A DNA stretch of 64,000 bases from HKCCE3408 sp038530555 (GCA_038530555.1 JBCBCN010000002.1:124001-188000); one strand, 5' to 3'; counted from the first letter of the stretch, positions 30,771-40,453 are shown. Program-made: numbers and translations. Notes: generated from the sequence alone by a model not told the origin.

Positions 30771-31955
30771 ATGAAAAGCCTGGCTCATTTGGCACGCGGC
30801 CTTTGTCTTGGCGCGGCCCTCAGCACTGGCGCATGGGCGCAGCAATGCGGCGGCAATTTCGGCGCCTTTGTCGATGGCCTTCGTCAAGAAGCGGTTGCCA
30901 ATGGCCATGCTGCGGGCACAGTGAACGCCTTTTTCGCCAACGTCCGGCAGGACCAGGCGACACTGAATGCCGACCGCGCCCAGGGTATTTTCACCGTGCC
31001 CTTCGTTGAGTTTTCGCGCCGGTTGATCTCACAAAACCGTCTCGACAATGGGCGGCTGAACGCGGATCGGTACCGTAGCATCTTCGACGCCGCTGAGCAG
31101 CGCTATGGTGTGTCGCGCGGCGTGCTGCTCGCGTTTTGGGCTCTAGAGACCGATTTCGGCTCTTTCCAGGGTGACTTCAACACGCTCAACTCCCTCGTCA
31201 CCCTCTCCCATGATTGCCGCCGGCCTGAGCTCTTCCGGCCGCAGGTCTTTGCCGCGCTGGAGCTCTTTGAACAGGGCGACTTCGACCCCGCGCGCACCAC
31301 GGGCGCCTGGGCCGGGGAAATTGGGATGGTGCAGATGCTGCCCGAGGACATTCTTGAGCGCGGCGTCGATGGCGACGGGGACGGCCGAGTCGATTTGCAA
31401 ACCTCACAGGCCGATGCGCTCATGTCCGGGGCCAATATGCTCAACTCTCTGGGTTGGCGCGCGGGGGAGCCCTGGCTGGTCGAGATCACGATCCCGGACG
31501 GGTTCGACTGGTCGCAAACCGGCCTCGATGTGACCCGGCGCGTCTCAGAATGGCAACAGATGGGGGTTCGCGGTCGCAACGGCGCCCTGACCAATACAGG
31601 CCAAAGCGCCTCGATCCTGCTCCCCCAAGGCCGGAATGGACCGGCCTTCATGGCCTATCCGAACTATTCGGTCTTTTTCGAGTGGAACCAGAGCTTTGTC
31701 TACGTGACCACGGCGGCCTATTTCGCCACGCGACTTGAGGGAGCGCAGGTTTTCGACGCCGGGAACCCGGATGCGGGGCTCAGCCGGGATCAAATGCGCG
31801 TGTTACAGCAACGCCTGGTCGATCGCGGCTATGATGTCGGTGGGATTGACGGGATCTTGGGGCGCAATACGCGGGCAGCCGTGCAGGCGGAGCAGCAAAG
31901 GCTTGGCCTGCCGGCGGATGCCTGGCCGACGCCGCAGCTTCTCAACGCGCTATGA
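30771..31955 (+). CDS. Lytic murein transglycosylase (MltB type) with peptidoglycan-binding domain
   Basis: Cleaves glycan strands of peptidoglycan in the periplasm. The 394-residue protein has a signal peptide (cleavage after AWA, about residue 23) and an SLT-like catalytic domain with Glu126 in FWALETDFG. GEIGMVQMLPEDIL and DGDGRVDLQTSQADALMSGANML, characteristic of MltB, follow. A C-terminal PG_binding_1 domain spans about 335-392 (LQQRLVDRGYDVGGIDGILGRNTRAAV). No lipobox, so it is soluble rather than outer-membrane-anchored. ATG at 30771 is chosen; an extended reading would overlap cobD without similarity. Confidence 0.94.
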   Translation: MKSLAHLARGLCLGAALSTGAWAQQCGGNFGAFVDGLRQEAVANGHAAGTVNAFFANVRQDQATLNADRAQGIFTVPFVEFSRRLISQNRLDNGRLNADRYRSIFDAAEQRYGVSRGVLLAFWALETDFGSFQGDFNTLNSLVTLSHDCRRPELFRPQVFAALELFEQGDFDPARTTGAWAGEIGMVQMLPEDILERGVDGDGDGRVDLQTSQADALMSGANMLNSLGWRAGEPWLVEITIPDGFDWSQTGLDVTRRVSEWQQMGVRGRNGALTNTGQSASILLPQGRNGPAFMAYPNYSVFFEWNQSFVYVTTAAYFATRLEGAQVFDAGNPDAGLSRDQMRVLQQRLVDRGYDVGGIDGILGRNTRAAVQAEQQRLGLPADAWPTPQLLNAL

Positions 31956-32088
31956 CCTGAGCCTCTGCAGACCGCAAAAAGTCCGGCAGCGCCAGTTCCG
32001 CTTCGAGCATCTGTGCCTGAGGCTCAGATGAAGTTCCCGCGGCAGATAGGATCACCATGACCATGCAAATCCAGAAAATTTCACGCAT
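31942..32088 (-). CDS. Small ORF with signal-like N-terminus
   Basis: A 48-residue reading frame: a hydrophobic N-terminus (REIFWICMVMVILSAAG) followed by a short polar tail (ALPDFLRSAEAQVIAR). AAGG lies about six bases before the ATG at 32088. It converges on the transglycosylase gene with a 14-base overlap of ends and lies downstream of smc on the same strand. No similarity is known to me; a chance ORF is possible. Confidence 0.35.
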   Translation of the reverse strand: MREIFWICMVMVILSAAGTSSEPQAQMLEAELALPDFLRSAEAQVIAR

Positions 32089-32159
32089 GCGTTGCCTTTC
32101 GCTCACTGCGCCTCTGGCAGCGGGCATAGCGAGAATGTCTTAAGGCGCGGTGCACGGGC

Positions 32160-35100
32160 TCACGCGACCATCTGCTCGGCTTTGTTGAGATCGACACTGA
32201 CCAGTTGGCTGACGCCTTGCTCGGCCATGGTCACGCCGAACAGGCGGTCCATGCGCGCCATCGTGACGGCGTGGTGCGTGATGATCAAAAAGCGCGTGTT
32301 GGTGCGGCGGCACATCTCATCCAGCAGGTCGCAGAAGCGGGTCACATTGGCATCGTCGAGCGGGGCGTCGACCTCATCCAAGACACAAATCGGTGCGGGG
32401 TTGGCCAGAAAGACCGCGAAGATCAGGGCCAGCGCCGTCAGCGTCTGCTCACCACCCGACAGCAGTGACAGCGTCGCAAGCTTCTTACCCGGCGGTTGAC
32501 ACAGGATCTCAAGACCTGCCTCTAGCGGATCATCGCTTTCCACCAGCACCAGCTTCGCTTCGCCGCCGTCGAACAGGTGCTTGAAGAGCGTCCCAAAGCT
32601 CTCATTGACCTGGTCGAAGGCATCCAAAAGACGTTGGCGACCCTCTTTGTTGAGGGCGGCGATGGCCTTGCGCAATTTGGCGATCGCTTCTTCCAGGTCA
32701 GACTTTTCGGCGAGCAGTGCGTCATGCTCGATCTGCACCGCCTCCGCGTCCTCTTCCGCGCGCAGGTTGACCGCGCCCAGCGCATCACGTTGGCGCCGCA
32801 GCCGGGCGATATCGTTCTCGACACGGTCAAGAGCGCCTAGGCTCTCGGGATCGATCTCAAGCGCCTCGAGCATGTCGCCGGGCGCCATTTGCAAGTCTTG
32901 CTCGATCCGCTCCACCGCCTCTGCAACGGCGGTTTTCGCTGCATCATGCTGTGCCTCGATGCGGGCGCGCGCTTCGCGTTTTTGCGAGGCCTCATTCTGG
33001 GCGTCGCGCTCTACTTGGACCGCTTGGCGTAAGGCGATCTCGGCCGTGGAAAGATCCTCCTCCGCCGCGGTTTTGCGGGTTTGCGCCTTTTCGCGCGTGT
33101 CCTGAAGCGTTGCTTGTCGCGCTTCGATCTCGGCCGGTTTGGTGCGGGACCGCTCAAGCTCCTCAGCGGTATTGGCGCGGCGCTGCGTGACGTCCGCCAT
33201 CCGCGCCTCAGCGGTCTCGCTGCGGGACTTCCAATCCGCAACCTCGGCCTCGATCTTGGCCAAACGTGCGATCCGATCCTCGATATCGCGTTTAAGGTCC
33301 TGATGCGCCGTGCGCCGCGCGATCATAGCCAAACGTGCCGCTTCGACACCTTCTCGCGCCTCAGTAACTTGCGCACGCAACGCGTCGAGGCTGTCGAGGC
33401 TTGCGGCTGCCGCAGCAGCGGCTTGCAGCTCCGCCTCAGCTCTTGTCGCCTCATCTGCGTGGCGCGCGGCGGTGCTGTGCAAGGTCTCGACGCGGCCGCT
33501 GAGGATGTTGCATTCGGCCTCAGCCCGGCTGGAGGCGCGGCTGGCCTCGGTCATGCGCGCCTCGGCCTCCCGGCGCGCTTTGCGTGCGGCACTGTCGGCC
33601 TCCGTCAACGCCGTCAGACGTGTCGAAAGCCGTGTATGCGCGTCTTGCGCACGTTCGGCGGCTGTTTCGGCGTGGGCCAGCTCATCTTGCAAAGCCGCCA
33701 GTTCATTGGCCTGCTCCAGCCGCCGTCCGGCGGTCGATGAAAGGTCAGCTGCGATCTGAACGAACCCGTCCCAACGCCACAGATCGCCCGCCCGACTGAC
33801 AAGACGCTGGCCCTGATGCAATTGGGCCTGCAACTTTGCGCCCTGTTCAGGCTCTACAACGCCGATTTGGCTCAAACGACGCTGAAGGATATCAGGCATA
33901 TCGACATAGTCTGCCAAGGCAGGAATACCGCCAGGTAGAGGTCTCTGAGCCTCAAGCGGTGGCAAGCCGATCCAACCACTTTCCGCGCCCCCAGGCGAGA
34001 GAGGGAGCTTGAGATCATCCGCCAATGCAGCACCCATGGCCACCTCATAGCCGGGGGCGACCCGGATATCTTCAAGCGCTTGGCGCGTGTCGCCGCGTTC
34101 GCGCTCGATAAGCTTCGTCAGCGCCTGAACTTGCGCAGAGAGCGTTTTGGCATGACCGGCGCTTTCCGACAAAGCCGCACGGGCCTCGCCTTCCTGCGCC
34201 TGCACCTCCGACCGGGCAAGCTCCGTCTCCGACAAGGTCTCATCGGCGCGACCGACAAGATCGACGGCGGCCGCCAAATCGGCTTGTGCGCGTTCATGGC
34301 TCTGGCGCGCCTGTGCAAGCTCACCCTCCGCGCCGCGCGCCGACTGGCTTGTTTGATCGACCTCTTTGCGATGCCGGGCGACCGCGCGCTCAGCATCGTC
34401 CAGGCGACGTTCGGCCGATTGGTGGCGCGCAGCTAGATTGGCGGCATCCTCGGTCAGGGCCGACAAAGCCGTCTCACGCTCCTGCAATGTGGCCGCGGCG
34501 GTCTCGGCGCGCTCTAGCGCCTCGCTCAAGGCCGCTTCGGCGCCCGTATCTTTTTCGTCGAGCTCTGCCTTCTCTTGCGCCAATCGCGCCATGCTATCTT
34601 GCGCATCTTGCGTCAGATTACCCTCGCGCGAGATGTCCAGATCAAGCTGCGACAAGCGGCCTTCCAAGGCGGAAATTGCCGCCGTAACGCGGCGCGCCTC
34701 ATCGGCCATGCCACTGTGTTCAACGTCGATGCGTTGGAGCACCGCCGCCGCGATCGCCGCTTCTTCCCGCTTCGGCGGCAGGGCGGCATCTGCAGCCTCG
34801 CGCGCGGCTTGAGCCTCTTGGGCCTGACGCTCAGCTGCGGTGGCCTGAAGCATCTGCTCGGTTAGCGATTGAGCAAGCTCGACCATGATCCGATCTGCAT
34901 CGCGCCATTTGAGATAGAGCAGCACACCCTCAGCACGCCGAAGATCCGCGCCGATCTCGCGATAGCGCTTGGCCTGACGCGCCTGACGCTCCAGCGTGGA
35001 TAGCTGTTGCGCCAAGGCCTCCAGCACGTCGTCGACGCGCGCTAGATTGCTTTCGGCGCCATTTAGCTTCAGTTCTGCCTCATGCCGGCGCTGATAAAGC

Positions 35101-35615
35101 CCCGAGATACCGGCGGCCTCCTCCAGGATGCGGCGGCGGTTCTTCGGCTTGGCGTTGATAAGCTCAGCAATCTGACCCTGACGCACCAGAGCGGGTGAAT
35201 GCGCGCCGGAAGACGCATCGGCAAAGAGCATCTGCACATCGCGCGCCCGCGCGTCCTTGCCGTTGGTTTTATAGGCCGAGCCCGCATCCCGCGTGATCCG
35301 GCGGACAACCTCAAGCTGATCGGCGTCATTGAAGGCCGCGGGTGCAAGGCGGTCGGTGTTGTCGACCTGAAGGATGACCTCGGCAAAGCTGCGGGCTGGG
35401 CGTGTGGCCGTGCCGGAAAAGATCACATCTTCCATGCCGCCACCGCGCATCGCGCTTGGCCGGTTCTCGCCCATCACCCAGCGCAAGGCTTCCAGCAGGT
35501 TGGACTTGCCGCACCCATTCGGGCCCACGACACCGGTCAGGCCATTGGCGATCACCAGGTCGGTTTGATCCACGAAGGACTTGAAACCATTGAGTTTTAG
35601 GCGGGTGAATTGCAC
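32160..35615 (-). CDS. smc: Chromosome segregation protein SMC
   Basis: ATP-dependent loop-extruding condensin subunit, 1151 residues. The N-terminal Walker A GPNGCGKSN (about 32-40) follows KLNGFKSFVDQT. Long charged coiled coils flank a central hinge (about 500-640, with the GLPPLEAQRPLPGGIPAL region). The C-terminal head has the ABC signature LSGGEQTLTAL and Walker B ICVLDEVDAPLDDANV. GTG start at 35615. In many alphaproteobacteria smc follows dsbA in the ccrM-mutY block; here it is more than 20 kb away. The scpA/scpB partners are not in the window. Confidence 0.97.
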   Translation of the reverse strand: MQFTRLKLNGFKSFVDQTDLVIANGLTGVVGPNGCGKSNLLEALRWVMGENRPSAMRGGGMEDVIFSGTATRPARSFAEVILQVDNTDRLAPAAFNDADQLEVVRRITRDAGSAYKTNGKDARARDVQMLFADASSGAHSPALVRQGQIAELINAKPKNRRRILEEAAGISGLYQRRHEAELKLNGAESNLARVDDVLEALAQQLSTLERQARQAKRYREIGADLRRAEGVLLYLKWRDADRIMVELAQSLTEQMLQATAAERQAQEAQAAREAADAALPPKREEAAIAAAVLQRIDVEHSGMADEARRVTAAISALEGRLSQLDLDISREGNLTQDAQDSMARLAQEKAELDEKDTGAEAALSEALERAETAAATLQERETALSALTEDAANLAARHQSAERRLDDAERAVARHRKEVDQTSQSARGAEGELAQARQSHERAQADLAAAVDLVGRADETLSETELARSEVQAQEGEARAALSESAGHAKTLSAQVQALTKLIERERGDTRQALEDIRVAPGYEVAMGAALADDLKLPLSPGGAESGWIGLPPLEAQRPLPGGIPALADYVDMPDILQRRLSQIGVVEPEQGAKLQAQLHQGQRLVSRAGDLWRWDGFVQIAADLSSTAGRRLEQANELAALQDELAHAETAAERAQDAHTRLSTRLTALTEADSAARKARREAEARMTEASRASSRAEAECNILSGRVETLHSTAARHADEATRAEAELQAAAAAAASLDSLDALRAQVTEAREGVEAARLAMIARRTAHQDLKRDIEDRIARLAKIEAEVADWKSRSETAEARMADVTQRRANTAEELERSRTKPAEIEARQATLQDTREKAQTRKTAAEEDLSTAEIALRQAVQVERDAQNEASQKREARARIEAQHDAAKTAVAEAVERIEQDLQMAPGDMLEALEIDPESLGALDRVENDIARLRRQRDALGAVNLRAEEDAEAVQIEHDALLAEKSDLEEAIAKLRKAIAALNKEGRQRLLDAFDQVNESFGTLFKHLFDGGEAKLVLVESDDPLEAGLEILCQPPGKKLATLSLLSGGEQTLTALALIFAVFLANPAPICVLDEVDAPLDDANVTRFCDLLDEMCRRTNTRFLIITHHAVTMARMDRLFGVTMAEQGVSQLVSVDLNKAEQMVA

Positions 35616-35893
35616 GAATGAGCCTTATGCAATGGTCGGGGCTGCGCGGCGCACTGTCTTGGCTCATGGCGTCTGAGTCAACGCCTATACACTAGATGTG
35701 GGCGCCTAACCGCCACTATCCACAAGATATCTATCGATCTGAGTGCAGCCGCTCCGTAACCCGCGTTTATCGAGCTGACCTTTGCAAATAAAGGCAAAGT
35801 GTTGAGATCGCACCCAGCCGATGCTACCTTTTAGCCACCGGCGCCGGGGTTCAGGCGCGATGATTGGAGGACGGCGTCCTGACTGGACAAACA

Positions 35894-36292
35894 ATGGCGG
35901 CTGACCAGACAGCCGCAAACCGGGCGAGCCAAACGCCCCGCGCATCGACTGTCACAAGCGACGCATTGCTTGCCGCAATCGAGGCATCCCTTTCCGATGA
36001 CAAAGCCGAAGACATGGTGACCATAGACCTCCGCGGTCGGTCGGCCTTCGCCGATTATATGGTGATTGCATCCGGTCGCTCGACACGGCAGGTCGCGTCG
36101 ATTGCCGAGAAACTCACGGACCGGCTCAAAGCCCTGACGGGCAAGCGCGCCAAGCTGGAAGGCAAGGACGCGGGCGATTGGGTGCTGATCGACGCGGGCG
36201 ATGTGATCGTGCATGTCTTCCGGCCGGAAGTTCGGGAGTTCTACCAGCTCGAGAAGATGTGGCTTCCGGCGGAGAGCGGCGCCGCCCAATAG
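35894..36292 (+). CDS. rsfS: Ribosomal silencing factor
   Basis: Binds uL14 on the large ribosomal subunit and blocks subunit joining in starvation. About 132 residues: the core AIEASLSDDKAEDMVTIDLRG, then FADYMVIASGRSTRQVASIAEKL, GKDAGDWVLIDAGDVIVHVFRPEVREFYQLEKMW. The start is uncertain. ATG 35894 is listed; GGAGG at 35866-35870 is spaced for a CTG at 35879, and TTG at 35864 is also in frame. It begins the rightward run rsfS-rlmH-gpmI. The 278-base gap to smc must hold two divergent promoters. Confidence 0.93.
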   Translation: MAADQTAANRASQTPRASTVTSDALLAAIEASLSDDKAEDMVTIDLRGRSAFADYMVIASGRSTRQVASIAEKLTDRLKALTGKRAKLEGKDAGDWVLIDAGDVIVHVFRPEVREFYQLEKMWLPAESGAAQ

Positions 36293-36310
36293 GCGGCTGC
36301 GTAGATCACC

Positions 36311-36784
36311 TTGAACATCCATGTCATCGCGGTCGGCCGCATAGCGGCCCGTGCGCCTGAGCGCCTTTTGATCGACGATTATAGCAAACGCTTTTTGGCC
36401 CATGCCCGCCAGATCGGTGTGCGTAGCTTGCGCGAGCATGAGGTCGATCCGCGCAAGCTCAGTAGCAAAGCCGCCCAGGCGGAGGCGCTGAGAAAACGTG
36501 TCCCTGTGGGAAGCCGGATCATCACCTTGGATGAGCGCGGGACGGCCATGAGCTCCGAAGACTTCGCGACCGAGATCTCCCGGGCCCGCGACGCCAGCGC
36601 CGCAGATTTCTCGTTCCTCATCGGTGGCGCCGAAGGGCTCGATCCCGCGCTGTTGGCTGAGGCAGACCTGCGCGTGTGCTTCGGACGAATGGTCTGGCCG
36701 CATCAACTGGTCCGCGTGATGCTCTATGAACAGCTCTATCGCAGCGCCACAATCCTGACAGGCGGACCGTACCACAAAGCGTGA
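36311..36784 (+). CDS. rlmH: 23S rRNA pseudouridine-1915 N3-methyltransferase
   Basis: SPOUT-class SAM-dependent methyltransferase of 157 residues modifying helix 69 of 23S rRNA. NIHVIAVGRI opens the protein, and the trefoil-knot motifs FLIGGAEGLDP and FGRMVWPHQLVRVMLYEQLYRSATI close it, with the usual C-terminal YHKA (YHR in E. coli). TTG start at 36311, eighteen bases after rsfS, a near-universal gene pairing. Confidence 0.95.
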   Translation: MNIHVIAVGRIAARAPERLLIDDYSKRFLAHARQIGVRSLREHEVDPRKLSSKAAQAEALRKRVPVGSRIITLDERGTAMSSEDFATEISRARDASAADFSFLIGGAEGLDPALLAEADLRVCFGRMVWPHQLVRVMLYEQLYRSATILTGGPYHKA

Positions 36785-36859
36785 GGTCGGTTGCATAGCA
36801 AGCGTGGGGGCGTCAAAAGACCGACGGGCTTGGGAGAGTATCGGGCCTGGGAGAGTATC

Positions 36860-38389
36860 ATGACAAGAAAACCGGTTGTTTTGTGCATCCTCGACGGCTG
36901 GGGCATAGATCCGCGGGAAACCGGCAATGCGCCCTATCTGGCGCAGACGCCCTGCTTTGACGCCCTGATGACCGAGTGCCCGAACGCGACGCTTTTGACC
37001 CATGGCGCCTATGCCGGATTGCCCGACGGACAGGTCGGCAATTCAGAAGTGGGTCACACCAATATCGGCGCAGGTCGCGTGGTTCAGATGGACCTTGTCA
37101 AGATCGACGCGGCCATCGCATCGGGACAATTCGCCAAAGAGCCGGCGCTGGAAGACTTTATCCGTCAGGTCACGGACGCGGACGGAACGGCTCATGTTAT
37201 GGGACTTGTCTCGGATGGCGGCGTTCATTCCATGCTCAGCCATATGAACGCGATGCTCAGCGCCCTGACCAAGGCCGGGTTGCGCGTCGATGTGCATGCG
37301 CTGACCGATGGGCGGGATGTCTCGCCGACCTCTTCGCCGGATTTCCTAGACGATTTGCAGAGATCATTGCCCGTAGGCGCCCGCATCGCATCGGTCATCG
37401 GGCGCTATTTCGCCATGGACCGCGACAACCGCTGGGAGCGGGTGGAGCGCGCCTATCACGCCATCGTCGAAGGCAAGGCGGACCACCATTTCTCGGAAGG
37501 CCAAGCCGCCGAAGTGGCCCGCGCGGCACATGCCGACGGCAAAACGGATGAGTTCATCGAGCCTGCGATCCTGGCCGGGTATCCCGGTCTGCGGCCCGAG
37601 GACGGGCTGATTTGCCTGAACTTCCGGGCTGACCGGGCGCGTGAAATCCTGGCCGCCATAGGTGATCCGACCTTCGCCGCGTTCGACGTCACGGGCCGCC
37701 CGAAGCTGACAGCGCTTTTGGGTATGGTCGATTATTCCGAAGCGCATACGGCCTATATGAGCGCGATTTACCCCAAGGAACGGATCCAAAACACGCTTGG
37801 CGCCTGGGTCGCCCACCACGGTCTCAAACAGTTCCGCTTGGCCGAGACCGAGAAATACCCGCATGTAACATTCTTTTTGAACGGCGGTGTCGAAGTGCCG
37901 GAAGTGGGTGAGGACCGGTATATGGCGCCGTCTCCGAAAGTGGCGACTTATGATCTGCAACCCGAGATGAGCGCACCGGAAGTGACCGCAAAATTGGTTG
38001 AGGCGATCAAGGCCGACTACGACTTGATCGTTGTCAACTATGCCAATCCGGACATGGTGGGTCATACCGGCGATCTGCAAGCCGCGATCAAGGCCTGCGC
38101 AGCGGTCGATGCCGGATTGCAGGCGGCACGTGACGCGGTCAAAGCGGTCGGCGGCGCGATGATCGTGACGGCCGATCACGGCAATTGCGATGTCATGATC
38201 GACCCCGAAAGCGGCGGGCCGCATACCGCGCATACGCTCAATCCGGTGCCTGTGATCTTAGTGGGCGGACCGGAAAGCGCAGCGTTGCGCGACGGGGTTC
38301 TAGCAGACCTGGCGCCTACACTTTTGGGACTTATGGGCCTTGATCAACCAGCCGAGATGACGGGAAAGAGCTTGATCGCGATGCCCTAG
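36860..38389 (+). CDS. gpmI: 2,3-bisphosphoglycerate-independent phosphoglycerate mutase
   Basis: Glycolytic enzyme interconverting 3- and 2-phosphoglycerate with two Mn ions; 509 residues. The N-terminal LCILDGWG carries a metal aspartate, and Ser62 in VGNSEVGHTNIGAGR is the phosphorylated nucleophile. FRADRAREI, YANPDMVGHTG and TADHGNCD complete the alkaline-phosphatase-like site. ATG at 36860 is chosen over 36791. A 12-base direct repeat (TGGGAGAGTATC at 36831 and 36848) ends just before the start and provides the Shine-Dalgarno twice. Confidence 0.97.
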   Translation: MTRKPVVLCILDGWGIDPRETGNAPYLAQTPCFDALMTECPNATLLTHGAYAGLPDGQVGNSEVGHTNIGAGRVVQMDLVKIDAAIASGQFAKEPALEDFIRQVTDADGTAHVMGLVSDGGVHSMLSHMNAMLSALTKAGLRVDVHALTDGRDVSPTSSPDFLDDLQRSLPVGARIASVIGRYFAMDRDNRWERVERAYHAIVEGKADHHFSEGQAAEVARAAHADGKTDEFIEPAILAGYPGLRPEDGLICLNFRADRAREILAAIGDPTFAAFDVTGRPKLTALLGMVDYSEAHTAYMSAIYPKERIQNTLGAWVAHHGLKQFRLAETEKYPHVTFFLNGGVEVPEVGEDRYMAPSPKVATYDLQPEMSAPEVTAKLVEAIKADYDLIVVNYANPDMVGHTGDLQAAIKACAAVDAGLQAARDAVKAVGGAMIVTADHGNCDVMIDPESGGPHTAHTLNPVPVILVGGPESAALRDGVLADLAPTLLGLMGLDQPAEMTGKSLIAMP

Positions 38390-38584
38390 GCGCAGCCCTG
38401 CTTGGCCATCGAGCGGCGATTTTCGGGAAAAACCCTGGGCCCTGCGCAAATTTGATGATCACAAATGCGCAAGATCCTGGAAGTTCGGCACAGGACACGC
38501 TCTATATAATGCCAAGAGAGAGGAAACGCAGCGTTGGATCGCCCGGAGGCTGGACCCGCGCCGAGTAAATCGAGGAATGATACA

Positions 38585-39928
38585 ATGAAGAAATTCGTGC
38601 TGGCCGCGCTGGGCGGGACCGCTGCGGGGATCGCTTTCACAAGCTTCGTGGCCGCGCCATTGCTCGCGCAAGACCCGGACCGAGAAACCTCTGTTTATCA
38701 GCAACTCGATCTGTTTGGAGATGTGTTCGACCGGATCCGCGACAATTACGTCGATCAGGTCGACGAGGCGGATCTGATCGAAGCGGCGATCAACGGGATG
38801 CTGACCTCGCTCGATCCGCATTCGGGTTATCTGCCGCCGCGCGACTTCGACACGATGCAGGTGCAGACGCGCGGTGAGTTTGGCGGCCTCGGTATTGAGG
38901 TGACGCAAGAGGACGGGTTCGTGCGTGTGATCACGCCGATGGATGGCACCCCGGCGATGGAAGCGGGCGTTGAGGCCGGCGATTTCATCACCCATGTCGA
39001 TGGTGAGGCGCTGCTTGGCCTGACCCTTGAGGAAGCGGTGGATCTCATGCGTGGTCCGGTCGGCTCTGAGATCCTGATCACCGTGGTGCGAGAGGATGAG
39101 GAAGAGCCCTTCGACATCACCATCGTTCGGGATCGCATCCGCTTGACCGCCGTGCGTCACCGGCTGGAGGGCAACACCGCTGTTCTGCGGGTGTCGACCT
39201 TCAACGATCAGACCTATCCCAATCTTCGCGACGGCTTGCAGGAGATGGTCGAGGAGGTTGGCGGGATCGACAATCTCGACGGTGTCGTGCTCGATCTGCG
39301 CAACAATCCCGGCGGTCTGCTGAGCCAGGCCGTGCGGGTCTCGGACGCGTTCCTCGACCAAGGTGAAATCGTCTCGACCCGGGGTCGCCGCCCGGAAGAC
39401 AGTGAGCGCTACAACGCCACACCGGGCGATTTGATCGACGGTCGGCCGGTTGTCGTGCTGATCAATGGCGGCTCGGCCTCTGCGTCCGAGATCGTGGCCG
39501 GCGCGCTGCAAGATCATCGTCGCGCGGTGGTCGTGGGAACCAACAGCTTTGGCAAAGGCTCGGTGCAGTCGATCATGCCGATGGCAGGCGACAGTGCGAT
39601 CCGCCTGACCACATCGCTCTATTACACGCCGTCCGGGCGCTCGATCCAGGCTTTGGGCGTGGCCCCGGACATCCTTGTGGAGCAGCGTGACCCGATCGAA
39701 GTGGCCGAGGGCGAGGAAGACGGCCCGCAGCGCCGGACCGAAGCCTCGCTTCGCGGCTCGATTGAGAATTCCTCGCTCAGCGAAGATCAGTTGCGCGTTC
39801 TCGAGGAAGAGCAGGCCCGTGCCGAAGCGCTCGAAGAGCTCCGCAATGAGGATTATCAGCTGGCCTATGCCATCGACATCCTGACCGGTCTGAACGCTTT
39901 GGCGCCGCCCGCCGTCGCGGGGAACTAA
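38585..39928 (+). CDS. ctpA: C-terminal processing serine protease (S41, CtpA)
   Basis: Periplasmic tail-specific protease of 447 residues that trims envelope proteins, often peptidoglycan hydrolases. Domain order: signal peptide or anchor (1-29), a helical region, PDZ (about 95-170, GGLGIEVTQEDG...VTPMDGTPA), then the S41 core with GGSASASEIV (catalytic Ser about 299) and NSFGKGSVQ (catalytic Lys324). A low-complexity acidic tail precedes LAYAIDILTGLNAL. ATG at 38585 follows GAGGA. In related genomes a murein hydrolase activator (EnvC type) often sits between gpmI and this gene; here only about 195 bases separate them. Confidence 0.94.
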   Translation: MKKFVLAALGGTAAGIAFTSFVAAPLLAQDPDRETSVYQQLDLFGDVFDRIRDNYVDQVDEADLIEAAINGMLTSLDPHSGYLPPRDFDTMQVQTRGEFGGLGIEVTQEDGFVRVITPMDGTPAMEAGVEAGDFITHVDGEALLGLTLEEAVDLMRGPVGSEILITVVREDEEEPFDITIVRDRIRLTAVRHRLEGNTAVLRVSTFNDQTYPNLRDGLQEMVEEVGGIDNLDGVVLDLRNNPGGLLSQAVRVSDAFLDQGEIVSTRGRRPEDSERYNATPGDLIDGRPVVVLINGGSASASEIVAGALQDHRRAVVVGTNSFGKGSVQSIMPMAGDSAIRLTTSLYYTPSGRSIQALGVAPDILVEQRDPIEVAEGEEDGPQRRTEASLRGSIENSSLSEDQLRVLEEEQARAEALEELRNEDYQLAYAIDILTGLNALAPPAVAGN

Positions 39929-39934
39929 GCGCCG

Positions 39935-40408
39935 GTGCATCCAGACAAGATCGCAGCCCTACCCTTTCGGCCCTGCGTAGGCATCGTCATGGTGAATGCG
40001 CAGGGCCTTGTCTTTGCGGGCACGCGCTCCGATCTGGCTGAGCCGTCTTGGCAGATGCCTCAGGGCGGCATCGATAAGGGCGAGAATGTGCGGGAGGCAG
40101 GCCTGCGGGAGTTGCAGGAGGAAACCGGCGTCGCGCCCGGTGATGTGAGCGTGCTGGCCGAGACGCGGGACTGGCACCCGTATGAGCTTCCGCCCGAGCT
40201 GTTGCCCTATCGCGGGAAGTATCGCGGTCAGACGCAGAAATGGCTGCATGTCCGGTTAGAGGTGGATGACGGCGCCATCGACCTGAGCCATGACGACATC
40301 GAGTTTTCGGATTGGCGCTGGATGGACGGCGCCGAGCTTGTGCAGCGCATCGTGCCGTTCAAGCGCGCGATCTACGAGGCGGTGCTGTCGGAGTTTGGTC
40401 TGCTCTAG
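39935..40408 (+). CDS. rppH: RNA pyrophosphohydrolase
   Basis: NUDIX hydrolase of 157 residues that converts 5'-triphosphate mRNA ends to monophosphate, triggering decay. The NUDIX box is GGIDKGENVREAGLRELQEETGV (G-x5-E-x7-RELQEETG), preceded by SWQMPQ and followed by YRGQTQKWL, both diagnostic of RppH over dinucleotide hydrolases. GTG start at 39935, six bases after ctpA, so the two are probably co-transcribed. Confidence 0.94.
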   Translation: MHPDKIAALPFRPCVGIVMVNAQGLVFAGTRSDLAEPSWQMPQGGIDKGENVREAGLRELQEETGVAPGDVSVLAETRDWHPYELPPELLPYRGKYRGQTQKWLHVRLEVDDGAIDLSHDDIEFSDWRWMDGAELVQRIVPFKRAIYEAVLSEFGLL

Positions 40409-40453
40409 GCCGCGCGACGCGGGAACATTTTCCAAAATCCGCGACTCCAAATG

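Noticed and set aside
35831..37003. 390-codon frame antisense to rsfS, rlmH and gpmI
   Set aside because: Covers three well-supported genes on the other strand.
38459..39940. 493-codon frame antisense to ctpA
   Set aside because: Opposite strand of an unmistakable S41 protease; arginine/histidine-rich product typical of a shadow.
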